This document shows, one piece after another, positions 17,522-24,302 of a stretch of 64,000 nt of DNA; the first letter of the stretch is position 1; each line of letters begins with the position of its first letter. The notes beneath the pieces are model-generated. The model was not told the origin of the DNA, made no database searches, and saw only the letters and a program-made list of their open reading frames with translations. The stretch is from an uncultured Oscillospiraceae bacterium (lineage in GTDB: Bacteria > Bacillota > Clostridia > Oscillospirales > Ruminococcaceae). The position numbers and the translations under genes were made by a program. Where the stretch lies: the NCBI GenBank assembly GCA_910584715.1, contig CAJUAN010000011.1, positions 1-64,000 on the forward strand, written 5' to 3'.

Positions 17522-17973
17522 TGGAAGATTTCAGAAAACAGGTAAGAAAAACTCTTAATATTTACCGAGCCGTTCTTATAGCCGCAATTGTGATATTGAT
17601 AGTTTTAAACGTTATTGAAATAGCCGCCGAGCTCGGCGAAAAAAGCACAAACGACCTCAGCAACGGCTTTGGCACAGGTGTGTGCGCAAGTATAATAACT
17701 TTGATGATAGTAAACGTCAGCAGATACAGCACCGCTCTTAAAAACGACGAAAAGCTGAAAAAGCTTTATATCTTGGAGACAGATGAACGGGAGAGACTTA
17801 TTTACGAAAAATCTAACTCGTCATCGTTCAGAGCGGTAATTATTCTTTTGGGACTTGCGGCAATGGTTGCGTCATTTTTCTCAAAGCCGATATTCTATAC
17901 CATTGTTGCAATAATTATTGCCATCGCATTTGTTCAAGCCGCATTTAAATTTTATTACCGCAGAAAATACTGA
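17521..17973 (+). CDS. Membrane protein, paralogue 1 of a tandem pair
   Basis: 150 residues with four predicted membrane helices arranged as two hairpins: helices near 17-37 and 50-68, then a charged loop ending in TDERERLIYEKSNSSSF, then helices near 103-118 and 124-140. It ends FKFYYRRKY. The conserved ETDERERLIYEK loop resembles DUF2178-like proteins often found beside YozG-type XRE regulators; I am moderately unsure of that name. The product at 17987-18418 shares the same layout and C-terminus (FKFYYDRKY), so the two arose by tandem duplication. Confidence 0.7.
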   Translation: MEDFRKQVRKTLNIYRAVLIAAIVILIVLNVIEIAAELGEKSTNDLSNGFGTGVCASIITLMIVNVSRYSTALKNDEKLKKLYILETDERERLIYEKSNSSSFRAVIILLGLAAMVASFFSKPIFYTIVAIIIAIAFVQAAFKFYYRRKY

Positions 17974-17986
17974 TGGAGGGTTAACT

Positions 17987-18418
17987 ATGGAAAAATTCAA
18001 AAAAGACCTTGCCGCAAAAATGTTTATGCTTTGGATCGCCGCTTCGTTCGGCAACACGGTGTACTGGGTATTTTCCGCGGTAAAAAAGGACGCGGACGAA
18101 TATACGAAAGGCTTTGGTTTCGGGCTTTGCGCTGTTCTTTTTATTTATGCCGCCGTAATGTCGTTTCGGCTCTATATTATCAAAATTGACGAAAAAAAGC
18201 TTGAGGAACTTTACAGAAAGTCCACCGACGAGCGTTACGTCCTTATACGTGAAAAAACCGCAAGCGGCAGCTTTACGGCTTCCACTATAATTATTTGTCT
18301 CGGAGCAATAATCTCCTCGTTTTTCTCGCAGGAGGTAACGGCGGTTCTTGCAGGGGTTATTGCGGTCATGGCGGTATGCAGGCTATGCTTCAAATTCTAT
18401 TATGACAGAAAATATTAA
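17987..18418 (+). CDS. Membrane protein, paralogue 2 of a tandem pair
   Basis: 143 residues from the ATG after GGAGG; the extension to 17918 would overlap the preceding gene in another frame. It has the same four-helix layout and the STDERYVLIREKTASGSF loop as its neighbour, and the same C-terminal FKFYYDRKY. Function unknown. It is the last gene before a separate promoter at 18454 drives the ABC transporter. Confidence 0.7.
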   Translation: MEKFKKDLAAKMFMLWIAASFGNTVYWVFSAVKKDADEYTKGFGFGLCAVLFIYAAVMSFRLYIIKIDEKKLEELYRKSTDERYVLIREKTASGSFTASTIIICLGAIISSFFSQEVTAVLAGVIAVMAVCRLCFKFYYDRKY

Positions 18419-18453
18419 TTTCATAAAACGGCAATGTATTTTTCGTCTTACGG

Positions 18454-18482
18454 TTGACAAAGCTGTAAAAATATAGTATGAT
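18454..18482 (+). promoter_or_regulatory. Promoter of ABC exporter operon
   Basis: TTGACA (18454-18459), a 17-bp spacer and TATGAT (18477-18482). Downstream, GTACA and TGTAC are arranged as an inverted repeat with a 7-base centre, a possible operator in the initially transcribed region. Confidence 0.75.
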
Positions 18483-18531
18483 TGTATTAGTTCTATAGTA
18501 CATACTGTTTGTACGGAAAGGAAGTTTTTAT

Positions 18532-19278
18532 ATGGCATCGGTTCTTGAGGTCAGGGGGCTTTCAAAAAAGTACCCCAAGAAAGACGTTTTGGCCGCCGAC
18601 GGGGTAAGCTTCAGCGTTGACGAGGGCGAGATATTCGCTCTTATCGGTCCAAACGGAGCGGGCAAAACCACTACCATACGCATGATATCCACCCTTATAC
18701 AGCCTACCGGAGGAGACGCTCTCGTGGCTGGGCACAGCGTTGTTAAAGAACCCGACAAGGTAAGGGAGAACATCACATATCTCCCCGACGAAGCGGGAGC
18801 CTATAAGACAATGACCGGCATAAATTACCTTGAGTTCATGGCGTCACTGTTCGCCCAAAACAAAGACGAGCTTGACAAATACGTGGAGCGGGGCAAGGCG
18901 ATATGCGGTCTGGGGGACAGGCTTTCGGACAAGATAGGCGGCTACTCCCGCGGCATGATAAGGAAGCTCCTGCTCGCAAGGGCGGTCATGACGGAGCCGA
19001 AGCTTGCCATAATGGACGAGGCGACTTCCGGTCTGGACGTTATCAACGCCCTTGAAATACGCAAAATGATAAAGGCTCTCGCAAAGGAGCACAACATGGC
19101 GTTCCTGCTGTCCTCCCACAATATGCTGGAGATAGAGTACGTTTCCGACCGTGTGGGCATAATGACAGGAGGAAAGCTCATGGCGGTGGGACGTATCGAC
19201 GAGCTTAAAGAGCGGTACGAAGCCGCTAACCTTGAGGAAGTATTTGAAAGGGTGGTGAAGAACAATGAAGTTCGGTAA
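18532..19278 (+). CDS. ABC transporter ATP-binding protein (NatA-like)
   Basis: 248 residues with GGAAAGGAAG upstream. Walker A GPNGAGKTTT is near residue 40, the signature region is degenerate (GGYSRGMIRK in place of LSGGQ), and Walker B LAIMDEATSGLD and the switch His (SSHN) are intact. YSRGM-type signatures are common in NatA/CcmA-like ABC-2 exporters. It pairs with the permease that overlaps its last 14 bases and would power export of an unknown substrate. Confidence 0.92.
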   Translation: MASVLEVRGLSKKYPKKDVLAADGVSFSVDEGEIFALIGPNGAGKTTTIRMISTLIQPTGGDALVAGHSVVKEPDKVRENITYLPDEAGAYKTMTGINYLEFMASLFAQNKDELDKYVERGKAICGLGDRLSDKIGGYSRGMIRKLLLARAVMTEPKLAIMDEATSGLDVINALEIRKMIKALAKEHNMAFLLSSHNMLEIEYVSDRVGIMTGGKLMAVGRIDELKERYEAANLEEVFERVVKNNEVR

Positions 19279-20647
19279 TCTGCTTAAAAAGGAACTGCGG
19301 GAGCTTATCACAAAGCAGGCTATAATCAGCATGGTCTTTACAATGCTCCTGCTCATCGTTATGGGACAGATAATGGGCGGCGCAATGGAAGAGGGTCTTA
19401 ACACCTCCACGATAACCCTCTGCAATCAGGACGACAGTCCGTTTACCGCAGACGTTCTAAAAAAAATAGAAGCTTCCCAAACCACGGAGATAAACTATGT
19501 GACCTTTGAAAGCGACGACTACGCCGCGGAGCTTGAAAGGCTGGATATCAAAAACGCCGTTATAATCCCGCAGGGCTACGGCGAAAGCATTGTTGACAAA
19601 AAGGAACCCGCGCTTATTAAATTTGTCAGCAAAATGCAGAGCGGCGGGATAACCTCCTCAATAAGCAATATCTCCGGTTCGGAAGTGATAAAAACTATCC
19701 AGTCGGTTTGTACGGACGAAATACTGCTTGAATCATACGGACTTTCCGATGAAGATGTCGAACTGGTAAGATATCCTCTGACAACAGTTGAGTACACTGT
19801 AAACAACGGCAGGACAGCCGAAGTCTCCGCTTCCGCTTTGGGTTCTATAACCATGATGCAGTCTATGATAGCGCCCTTTGCGATCTTCTTCCTGCTTCTT
19901 ATGGCTTCCCAGATGATAATGACGGCGATCTCTACCGAAAAGATAGACAAGACTCTTGAAACTCTGCTTTCCGCACCTGTTTCAAGAATGACGGTTTTAT
20001 CCGCCAAAATGGTCGCGGCGGTAATTTCCGCACTTTTAAACGCACTGTTTATGATAGTTGGCTTTATAGGTTACACCAACAGCATGATGAGCGGAACAGC
20101 CGGCGATATCGCGGACGCCGCAAACGGTATGACAGCGCCGCAGATCAATATGTCGGAGGTTACAGAAGGGATATCAAACATAGGTCAGGCAATGTCGGAA
20201 CTTGGACTGGCGATCACGCCGCTCAGCTACGTGCTTTTTGCGGTACAGCTTTTCTTCACCGTGGCTATAGGGCTTTCCATATCGCTTATCCTCGGAGCGA
20301 TGGCGACCGATGTCAAGTCCGTTCAAACGCTGGTAATGCCTATAATGATAACCGTAATGATACCGTTTTTTATCACGATGTTTATGGACGTAAACTCCAT
20401 GTCCGCAATATTTAAATTCGCCGTATATGCTATACCGTTTACCCACACCTATATGGCTCTTTCAAATCTTATGAACGGCAATATGCTCATTTTCTGGGCA
20501 GGACTTATATATCAGATAATTTTCTTTGCGGTATGTATGTTCCTGGCGGTAAGAATGTTCACTACCGACAAGCTGTTCACAATGTCGTTTTCGGCGGACG
20601 CGGCATCAAAAAAACGCGGTAAGAAAGCTCTTCCCAACGAGCAGTGA
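19265..20647 (+). CDS. ABC-2 type transporter permease (NatB-like)
   Basis: 460 residues. An N-terminal helix (~18-37) anchors a large extracytoplasmic domain (~45-195), followed by five to six membrane helices, the NatB/ABC-2 arrangement. The gene overlaps the ATPase by 14 bp, so the two are coupled. NatAB systems extrude sodium; related exporters move antibiotics or peptides, so the substrate is open. The C-terminus is a short basic tail. Confidence 0.9.
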   Translation: MKFGNLLKKELRELITKQAIISMVFTMLLLIVMGQIMGGAMEEGLNTSTITLCNQDDSPFTADVLKKIEASQTTEINYVTFESDDYAAELERLDIKNAVIIPQGYGESIVDKKEPALIKFVSKMQSGGITSSISNISGSEVIKTIQSVCTDEILLESYGLSDEDVELVRYPLTTVEYTVNNGRTAEVSASALGSITMMQSMIAPFAIFFLLLMASQMIMTAISTEKIDKTLETLLSAPVSRMTVLSAKMVAAVISALLNALFMIVGFIGYTNSMMSGTAGDIADAANGMTAPQINMSEVTEGISNIGQAMSELGLAITPLSYVLFAVQLFFTVAIGLSISLILGAMATDVKSVQTLVMPIMITVMIPFFITMFMDVNSMSAIFKFAVYAIPFTHTYMALSNLMNGNMLIFWAGLIYQIIFFAVCMFLAVRMFTTDKLFTMSFSADAASKKRGKKALPNEQ

Positions 20648-20671
20648 TCATCACTACGGAGGCTTATAAAA

Positions 20672-20968
20672 ATGAGCGGTGAAAAAAGAACTATCTATGT
20701 CCCACGCGAACGCAAATCTATCCTGCTGCGGACGTGCAGCACGCTTTTCTGCATAGGTACTGCTGTGATGTGGCTGTCAAAGGACAGGTTCGGATTTGAA
20801 AAAGGCGATCTGCTTATAATGAGCGGCATAGCAGTGCTTCTGATAACCCTGTCCCTTACCGGCAGACGCGCCGAGCGCAAAGCTGCCGCCGACAGCGAAA
20901 CTATCCGCCGTATCCGCGAAGAGACCGGAAAAGGAGATTACAACAGCGATATCTTTTATGACAAATAA
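20672..20968 (+). CDS. Small two-helix membrane protein of ABC operon
   Basis: 98 residues with two likely membrane helices (residues ~20-37 and ~44-62), a basic N-terminus and a charged C-terminal tail. The ribosome binding site is a modest GGAGG further upstream. It follows the permease by 24 bp and precedes the operon terminator, so it is probably an accessory part of the exporter. No family recognised. Confidence 0.65.
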   Translation: MSGEKRTIYVPRERKSILLRTCSTLFCIGTAVMWLSKDRFGFEKGDLLIMSGIAVLLITLSLTGRRAERKAAADSETIRRIREETGKGDYNSDIFYDK

Positions 20969-20981
20969 ATAAGTCCAATCC

Positions 20982-21016
20982 AAAAAGCAGACCTTCTTGC
21001 GGAGGTCTGCTTTTTT
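20982..21016. terminator. Bidirectional terminator between ABC operon and histidine kinase
   Basis: AAAAAGCAGACCT pairs with AGGTCTGCTTTTT around an 8-base loop. Runs of A and T on the two sides allow it to end both the plus-strand ABC operon and the minus-strand kinase gene. Confidence 0.9.
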
Positions 21017-21071
21017 ATGCAATGCGGCAGTTAAAGCATACAGTACGCCGCCGCAGTACTATACTGTACCG

Positions 21072-22343
21072 CTACAGCTTAAAGGTAAGGGATAATTCAA
21101 AAACAAAATTTTCACATTTAACGCTGAAATGCCCGCCGTTCTTTTTAACGACAGCTTCAATGTTTCTGAGCCCGAACCCGTGATTCAACGCGTCTTCTTT
21201 GCAGGTGCCGGGAATAGTATCGTATGTTCTGCTGTCAGAGGTAGGATTTCTTACCGTAAGCACAAAGTATCCCTGCCTTTTCTGTGCGCATACTTCTATT
21301 TCGCACTGACCCTCACAGCTTTTACAGGCTTCCGCGGCATTGTCCAGTGCGTTTGAAAGTATCACGCACAGATCGGCGTTGTCTAATTTATCGGGAATAT
21401 AACCGTAAAAAACGATTTTTGCAGATTCACCGCAAAGGTCGTTTTTGTCTGTCAGAACAGCGTCGGCAAGATTATTCCCCGTCTGGAACAAAGAATTCTG
21501 CATGGGACTTGTCTCAATAAGCTTTTCGGCATACTCCCTTGCGTCCTCATACTGTTTCGTTTCAAGCAGCGAGGATATCCCGCGGACATGATTTATGTAG
21601 TCATGCCTGAAAGACCTGATATCATTGTTCAGCTTTTCAAGCCTTTCGTAGTGACGCAGCTGCGCGTCAACCATTTCCGTCAGCATAGCGTTTGTATCTG
21701 CGACCTGCTTTTTTGAGACAACGCTTATCAGCAGAGAAAAGATAATAGCTACCAAAGAAACTGTGAGCATCACAATAAGAAGCGCATTCATGGTTTGCTT
21801 CACGGCGCCCTCCGCAATAAGATTGTTGTTTTCGGCAAGAAGTGCGATAAACATAACCGCCATAACAGTTAATATAAAAATATGTTTGGGAATGATCTTT
21901 ATTATAAGATGCATCCTGCGCACTCTTTCCGAACGGCTGAGAATTAAAACAGCTATCAGAAGCACAAGCCTTGCGGAAAGCAGCGCCGTATCTCTAAAAT
22001 CAAGATATGCCCACGGATCAGAGCCACAAACCACAGCACATATACAGGACGATAAAATAGAGGTTATAAACTCCGACATCAATACAATATAAACATATGA
22101 CAATTTTATTTTTGAAAAAGCTGTTATAAAAGCTGCAATGAACATTAAAGAATAACCAATCAGGGACACAAAGCGTTCTGAACCGGAAAAGATCACTACA
22201 AGAACAAGACTTGCCGCAGAAGCAATAAACCAACGTTTTCGATTCTCGATCTTTGATACACCAAAGGAACTTATAAGACCCATTGCGGAAAAAACCATGA
22301 TCATATCCGATAATATCCACGTCAAAACTTTAGCTGTAACCAT
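21072..22343 (-). CDS. Agr-type sensor histidine kinase (GHKL ATPase)
   Basis: 423 residues. The N-terminal ~210 residues hold six to seven membrane helices without a large external domain, as in peptide-sensing AgrC-type kinases. Then come the phospho-acceptor box FRHDYINHVRGI (near residue 255), the N box NALDNAAEAC and the G box HGFGLRNIE of a GHKL (HATPase_c_5) domain. It follows the response regulator by one base, so the pair is cotranscribed. Such kinases usually sense small secreted peptides. Three mini-peptide genes lie just across the divergent intergenic region, which makes them candidate ligands (inference). Confidence 0.9.
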   Translation of the reverse strand: MVTAKVLTWILSDMIMVFSAMGLISSFGVSKIENRKRWFIASAASLVLVVIFSGSERFVSLIGYSLMFIAAFITAFSKIKLSYVYIVLMSEFITSILSSCICAVVCGSDPWAYLDFRDTALLSARLVLLIAVLILSRSERVRRMHLIIKIIPKHIFILTVMAVMFIALLAENNNLIAEGAVKQTMNALLIVMLTVSLVAIIFSLLISVVSKKQVADTNAMLTEMVDAQLRHYERLEKLNNDIRSFRHDYINHVRGISSLLETKQYEDAREYAEKLIETSPMQNSLFQTGNNLADAVLTDKNDLCGESAKIVFYGYIPDKLDNADLCVILSNALDNAAEACKSCEGQCEIEVCAQKRQGYFVLTVRNPTSDSRTYDTIPGTCKEDALNHGFGLRNIEAVVKKNGGHFSVKCENFVFELSLTFKL

Positions 22344-22344
22344 A

Positions 22345-23055
22345 CTATAATGTTCTTGAATTATATCTCATAATATAATTCCCGAACGCCTCCTTAAATG
22401 TTTTTGCGTATGCCCTGCCCAGCTGAGCCCGTTCGCCGTTGTCAAAAATTATCTCGCTGCCGGTGTGGTTGCTTATATGTTCAAAACCAACCACATAGGA
22501 CCGCTGACATCGTACAAACTTTTTGGCAGGAAGCTTGCTTTCGATAATTTTAAGGTGTACTAATACTTCTATGTATCCCTTGACGGTTCTGACGATAGTA
22601 TGTTTCCCTCTGGCTTCGGCATATACTATATCGGATATTTTTATTTTCCATGTCTCGTTTTTTGATTTGATAACAAGCAAATTATCATAATCAATTGATT
22701 TCATATAATCGTCCAGCGCAAGAAAAAGCTTTTTCTTGTCAACAGGCTTTTTTAGAAAACGGAAGGTTTTTACTTCAAAGGAATCCAGCGCCGCCTCGGG
22801 ATATGCGCTTACAAAAATAATAGTGCAGTCGTCGTTTGCTTCGCGTATTTTTCTCGCCGTTTCAATACCGTCGAGCCCGTCCATCTGAAAATCCATAAAA
22901 ACAACGTCGTATTTTCTTGACGACCTAAGCAGACTATGCCCGCTTTCAAATTTGTCGACCAGAATATCAACGCCCTTTTTCGTTCCGTATTCTCTCAAAA
23001 GTACGGACAGGTCGTTCTGCATAGCCTTTTCATCATCACATACTGCAAAAAGCAT
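22345..23055 (-). CDS. LytTR-family response regulator (AgrA-like)
   Basis: 236 residues. A receiver domain carries the phospho-acceptor Asp in VVFMDFQMDG (D55) and the conserved Lys in LKKPVDKKK. A C-terminal LytTR DNA-binding domain (~135-232) contains the typical GKHTIVRT and RCQRSYVV elements. LytTR proteins bind pairs of 9-bp direct repeats about 22 bp apart; a matching pair sits at 23103-23133, between this gene and the mini-peptide genes. The start ATG has GGGGTG upstream. It is first in a two-gene operon with the kinase. Confidence 0.92.
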   Translation of the reverse strand: MLFAVCDDEKAMQNDLSVLLREYGTKKGVDILVDKFESGHSLLRSSRKYDVVFMDFQMDGLDGIETARKIREANDDCTIIFVSAYPEAALDSFEVKTFRFLKKPVDKKKLFLALDDYMKSIDYDNLLVIKSKNETWKIKISDIVYAEARGKHTIVRTVKGYIEVLVHLKIIESKLPAKKFVRCQRSYVVGFEHISNHTGSEIIFDNGERAQLGRAYAKTFKEAFGNYIMRYNSRTL

Positions 23056-23102
23056 ATTATATCACCCCATATTATTGTATCATATTGTCAAAAAATATTC
23101 AA

Positions 23103-23133
23103 TACTGTTTGTTCCTTAAAATGGTACCTTTGT
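23103..23133 (+). promoter_or_regulatory. Candidate LytTR binding site upstream of mini-peptide genes
   Basis: TACTGTTTG (23103-23111) and TACCTTTGT (23125-23133) are 9-bp direct repeats with a 13-bp gap, a 22-bp pitch, as for AgrA-type sites. A further partial copy, ATCCGTTGA, lies at 23139. A TATGAT box follows at 23178-23183 with no matching -35, as expected for an activator-dependent promoter. Binding is inferred. Confidence 0.5.
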
Positions 23134-23211
23134 TCTGAATCCGTTGAACAGAAAGAACGTATTGAATAAAATACAATTATGATATGCAGAACGCAAAAGG
23201 AGGGATATACA

Positions 23212-23262
23212 ATGTCATTGGCAGCACGCATTCTCAGCTGTATTTACAGCCTGATTGGTTAA
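23212..23262 (+). CDS. Mini-peptide gene 1 (16 residues)
   Basis: Encodes MSLAARILSCIYSLIG behind an excellent ribosome binding site (AAAAGGAGGG, nine bases from the ATG). The peptide is hydrophobic, with one Cys, one Arg and no leader, and could form a short amphipathic helix. It is too short for a typical AgrD precursor and no AgrB is nearby. It could be a signal, a membrane-active peptide or a leader. Its DNA differs from copy 2 only at two synonymous positions, which supports translation in this frame. Confidence 0.55.
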   Translation: MSLAARILSCIYSLIG

Positions 23263-23371
23263 TCGCTTTTCGGGACAATTTCAAGCCAAATAGTTTCCCG
23301 CTTAGCAACAAGGAAATCAAATATGTTTTTTGGAAATCAAAAGCTTTGGTACGAAAAGGGAGGGATATACA

Positions 23372-23422
23372 ATGTCATTGGCAGCACGCATTCTCAGCTG
23401 TATTTACAGTCTGATCGGTTAA
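23372..23422 (+). CDS. Mini-peptide gene 2 (16 residues, identical product)
   Basis: Encodes exactly the same MSLAARILSCIYSLIG as copy 1, 160 bp downstream, with AAAAGGGAGGG in front. The two nucleotide differences inside the ORF (AGC/AGT for Ser, ATT/ATC for Ile) are silent, whereas the overlapping alternative frame changes Pro to Ser and Trp to Arg. Conservation of the peptide rather than the DNA argues it is a real product. Confidence 0.55.
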   Translation: MSLAARILSCIYSLIG

Positions 23423-23511
23423 TCGTTTTTCGGGACAAATCCAAGCCAAACAGTTTCCCGCTTGGCAAAAAGAAAATAAACATCTTTGGTATGAAAAAGG
23501 AGGGTTTCACA

Positions 23512-23556
23512 ATGTCGTTGGCAGAACGTATTCTTCGCTGGATATACGGTATGTAA
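23512..23556 (+). CDS. Mini-peptide gene 3 (14 residues, divergent)
   Basis: Encodes MSLAERILRWIYGM after AAAAAGGAGGG. It keeps the MSLAxRILxxIY framework but replaces the Cys with Trp, adds charge (E5, R9) and is two residues shorter. It lies closest to the 152-residue gene. A family of three related peptides from one locus would fit a multi-component signal or a PSM-like amphipathic peptide set; both ideas are inference. Confidence 0.55.
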   Translation: MSLAERILRWIYGM

Positions 23557-23608
23557 TAAACCGCACTCAAGCCGAAAGCATTTGCAGTTTCATAAAAAGG
23601 AGATCAAA

Positions 23609-24067
23609 ATGTGTTTTGTTGAAAATCAACAGCTTTGGTACGAAAACGTTCTGTCGTACCGAACAAGAATAAGCGAAGGCTCTCTTCCGGAGCTTATATG
23701 TTTTGTACGAGAGAACATTGACGCCATGGACCTGTCGATAACAGGAGATATTGTATTTTCGATTTTTGAAAGAATAACCGATAACGATATGTCTATACTC
23801 GGAGTGGAATTTATAATCCCGGTGGACAAGCGTTTCAAAAGCAATTCGCGGTATGTTTTTAAACCGAAGTTCAAGCTTGAAAACGCTGTTATGTGCAAAT
23901 ACTGCGGGGATATTCTCGATATTTCAAACGAAAAGAACAGGCTTTACGAGTATGTTCTGAGAAAAAACCTGAACGCTGTTACCGGAGTATATTACTGCGT
24001 TAAGAATCTCGACGGATGCAGCGGAGTTATTTGTATGTATATCGGCATAAGCGGCAATCTGCTTTAA
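23609..24067 (+). CDS. DUF5085-like / GyrI-like domain protein
   Basis: 152 residues from the ATG after AAAAAGGAG. The sequence suggests a small-molecule-binding GyrI-like fold: FIIPVDKRF in the first half, YVFKPKFKLENAVMC in the middle and a C-terminal ICMYIGISGNLL. This pattern matches my memory of DUF5085 proteins, a Firmicutes family of unknown role; the assignment is moderate. Cys residues at KYCGD, VYYCV and LDGCSG are notable. It is the terminal gene of the mini-peptide array, and truncated copies of its start occur inside that array, so the units evolved together. Confidence 0.6.
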   Translation: MCFVENQQLWYENVLSYRTRISEGSLPELICFVRENIDAMDLSITGDIVFSIFERITDNDMSILGVEFIIPVDKRFKSNSRYVFKPKFKLENAVMCKYCGDILDISNEKNRLYEYVLRKNLNAVTGVYYCVKNLDGCSGVICMYIGISGNLL

Positions 24068-24087
24068 GGCGTCCGGCACACGGATCC

Positions 24088-24166
24088 AAAGAGCAGTCCG
24101 CGGTCATTGAGCATAACGCGCCCGCTCGGCGTTTGGTTGTACTCTATGACTGCGGACTTCTTTTTA
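24088..24166 (+). terminator. Large branched terminator after DUF5085-like gene
   Basis: AAAGAGCAGTCCGCGGTCA (24088-24106) pairs with TGACTGCGGACTTCTTT (24147-24163) with a two-base bulge, ending in TTTTT. The 40-base loop contains a second small stem, AACGC/GCGTT. It is long for a simple terminator and could have another role. Confidence 0.6.
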
Positions 24167-24214
24167 TTAATTTCAAGTTAATATATAATTAACAATTAAT
24201 ACTCACTATTACTC

Positions 24215-24243
24215 TTGAATATTTTGTAAACCTTGTGTATAAT
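24215..24243 (+). promoter_or_regulatory. Promoter of diguanylate cyclase gene
   Basis: TTGAAT (24215-24220), a 17-bp spacer and TATAAT (24238-24243), about 60 bp before the start codon. Confidence 0.7.
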
Positions 24244-24302
24244 TATTTTTAAGTACATTGTAATTACTCTATTCCGATAATGATTTTAACGAGGTGTGCC
24301 CG

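Larger units (their letters stand above)
23195..23560 (+). repeat. Tandem repeat array of mini-peptide genes
   Basis: Three units begin near 23195, 23354 and 23495. Units 1 and 2 are nearly identical over about 115 bp; unit 3 is divergent. Each unit has AAAAGGAGGG-type ribosome binding site, a 14-16 codon ORF and a spacer. The spacer after unit 1 ends in a copy of the start of the downstream 152-residue gene: ATG-TTT-TTT with the GCTTTGGTACGAAAA segment at 23323-23357, matching 23609-23645. This shows that [peptide gene + start of next gene] was the duplicated unit. Confidence 0.8.

Noticed and set aside
23184..23556. Two longer ORFs (76 and 77 codons) across the mini-peptide repeats
   Set aside because: They lie mostly in another frame than the mini-peptides, have no ribosome binding site of their own of similar quality, and the differences between repeat copies are non-synonymous in that frame but silent in the 16-codon frame.
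23195..23560. CRISPR-like direct repeats
   Set aside because: Units are 140-160 bp with coding content and there are only three; no short repeat-spacer pattern and no cas genes.
23056..24067. Classical AgrB/AgrD quorum-sensing locus
   Set aside because: No AgrB-like membrane protease and no 40-60 residue AgrD precursor is found around the kinase-regulator pair.
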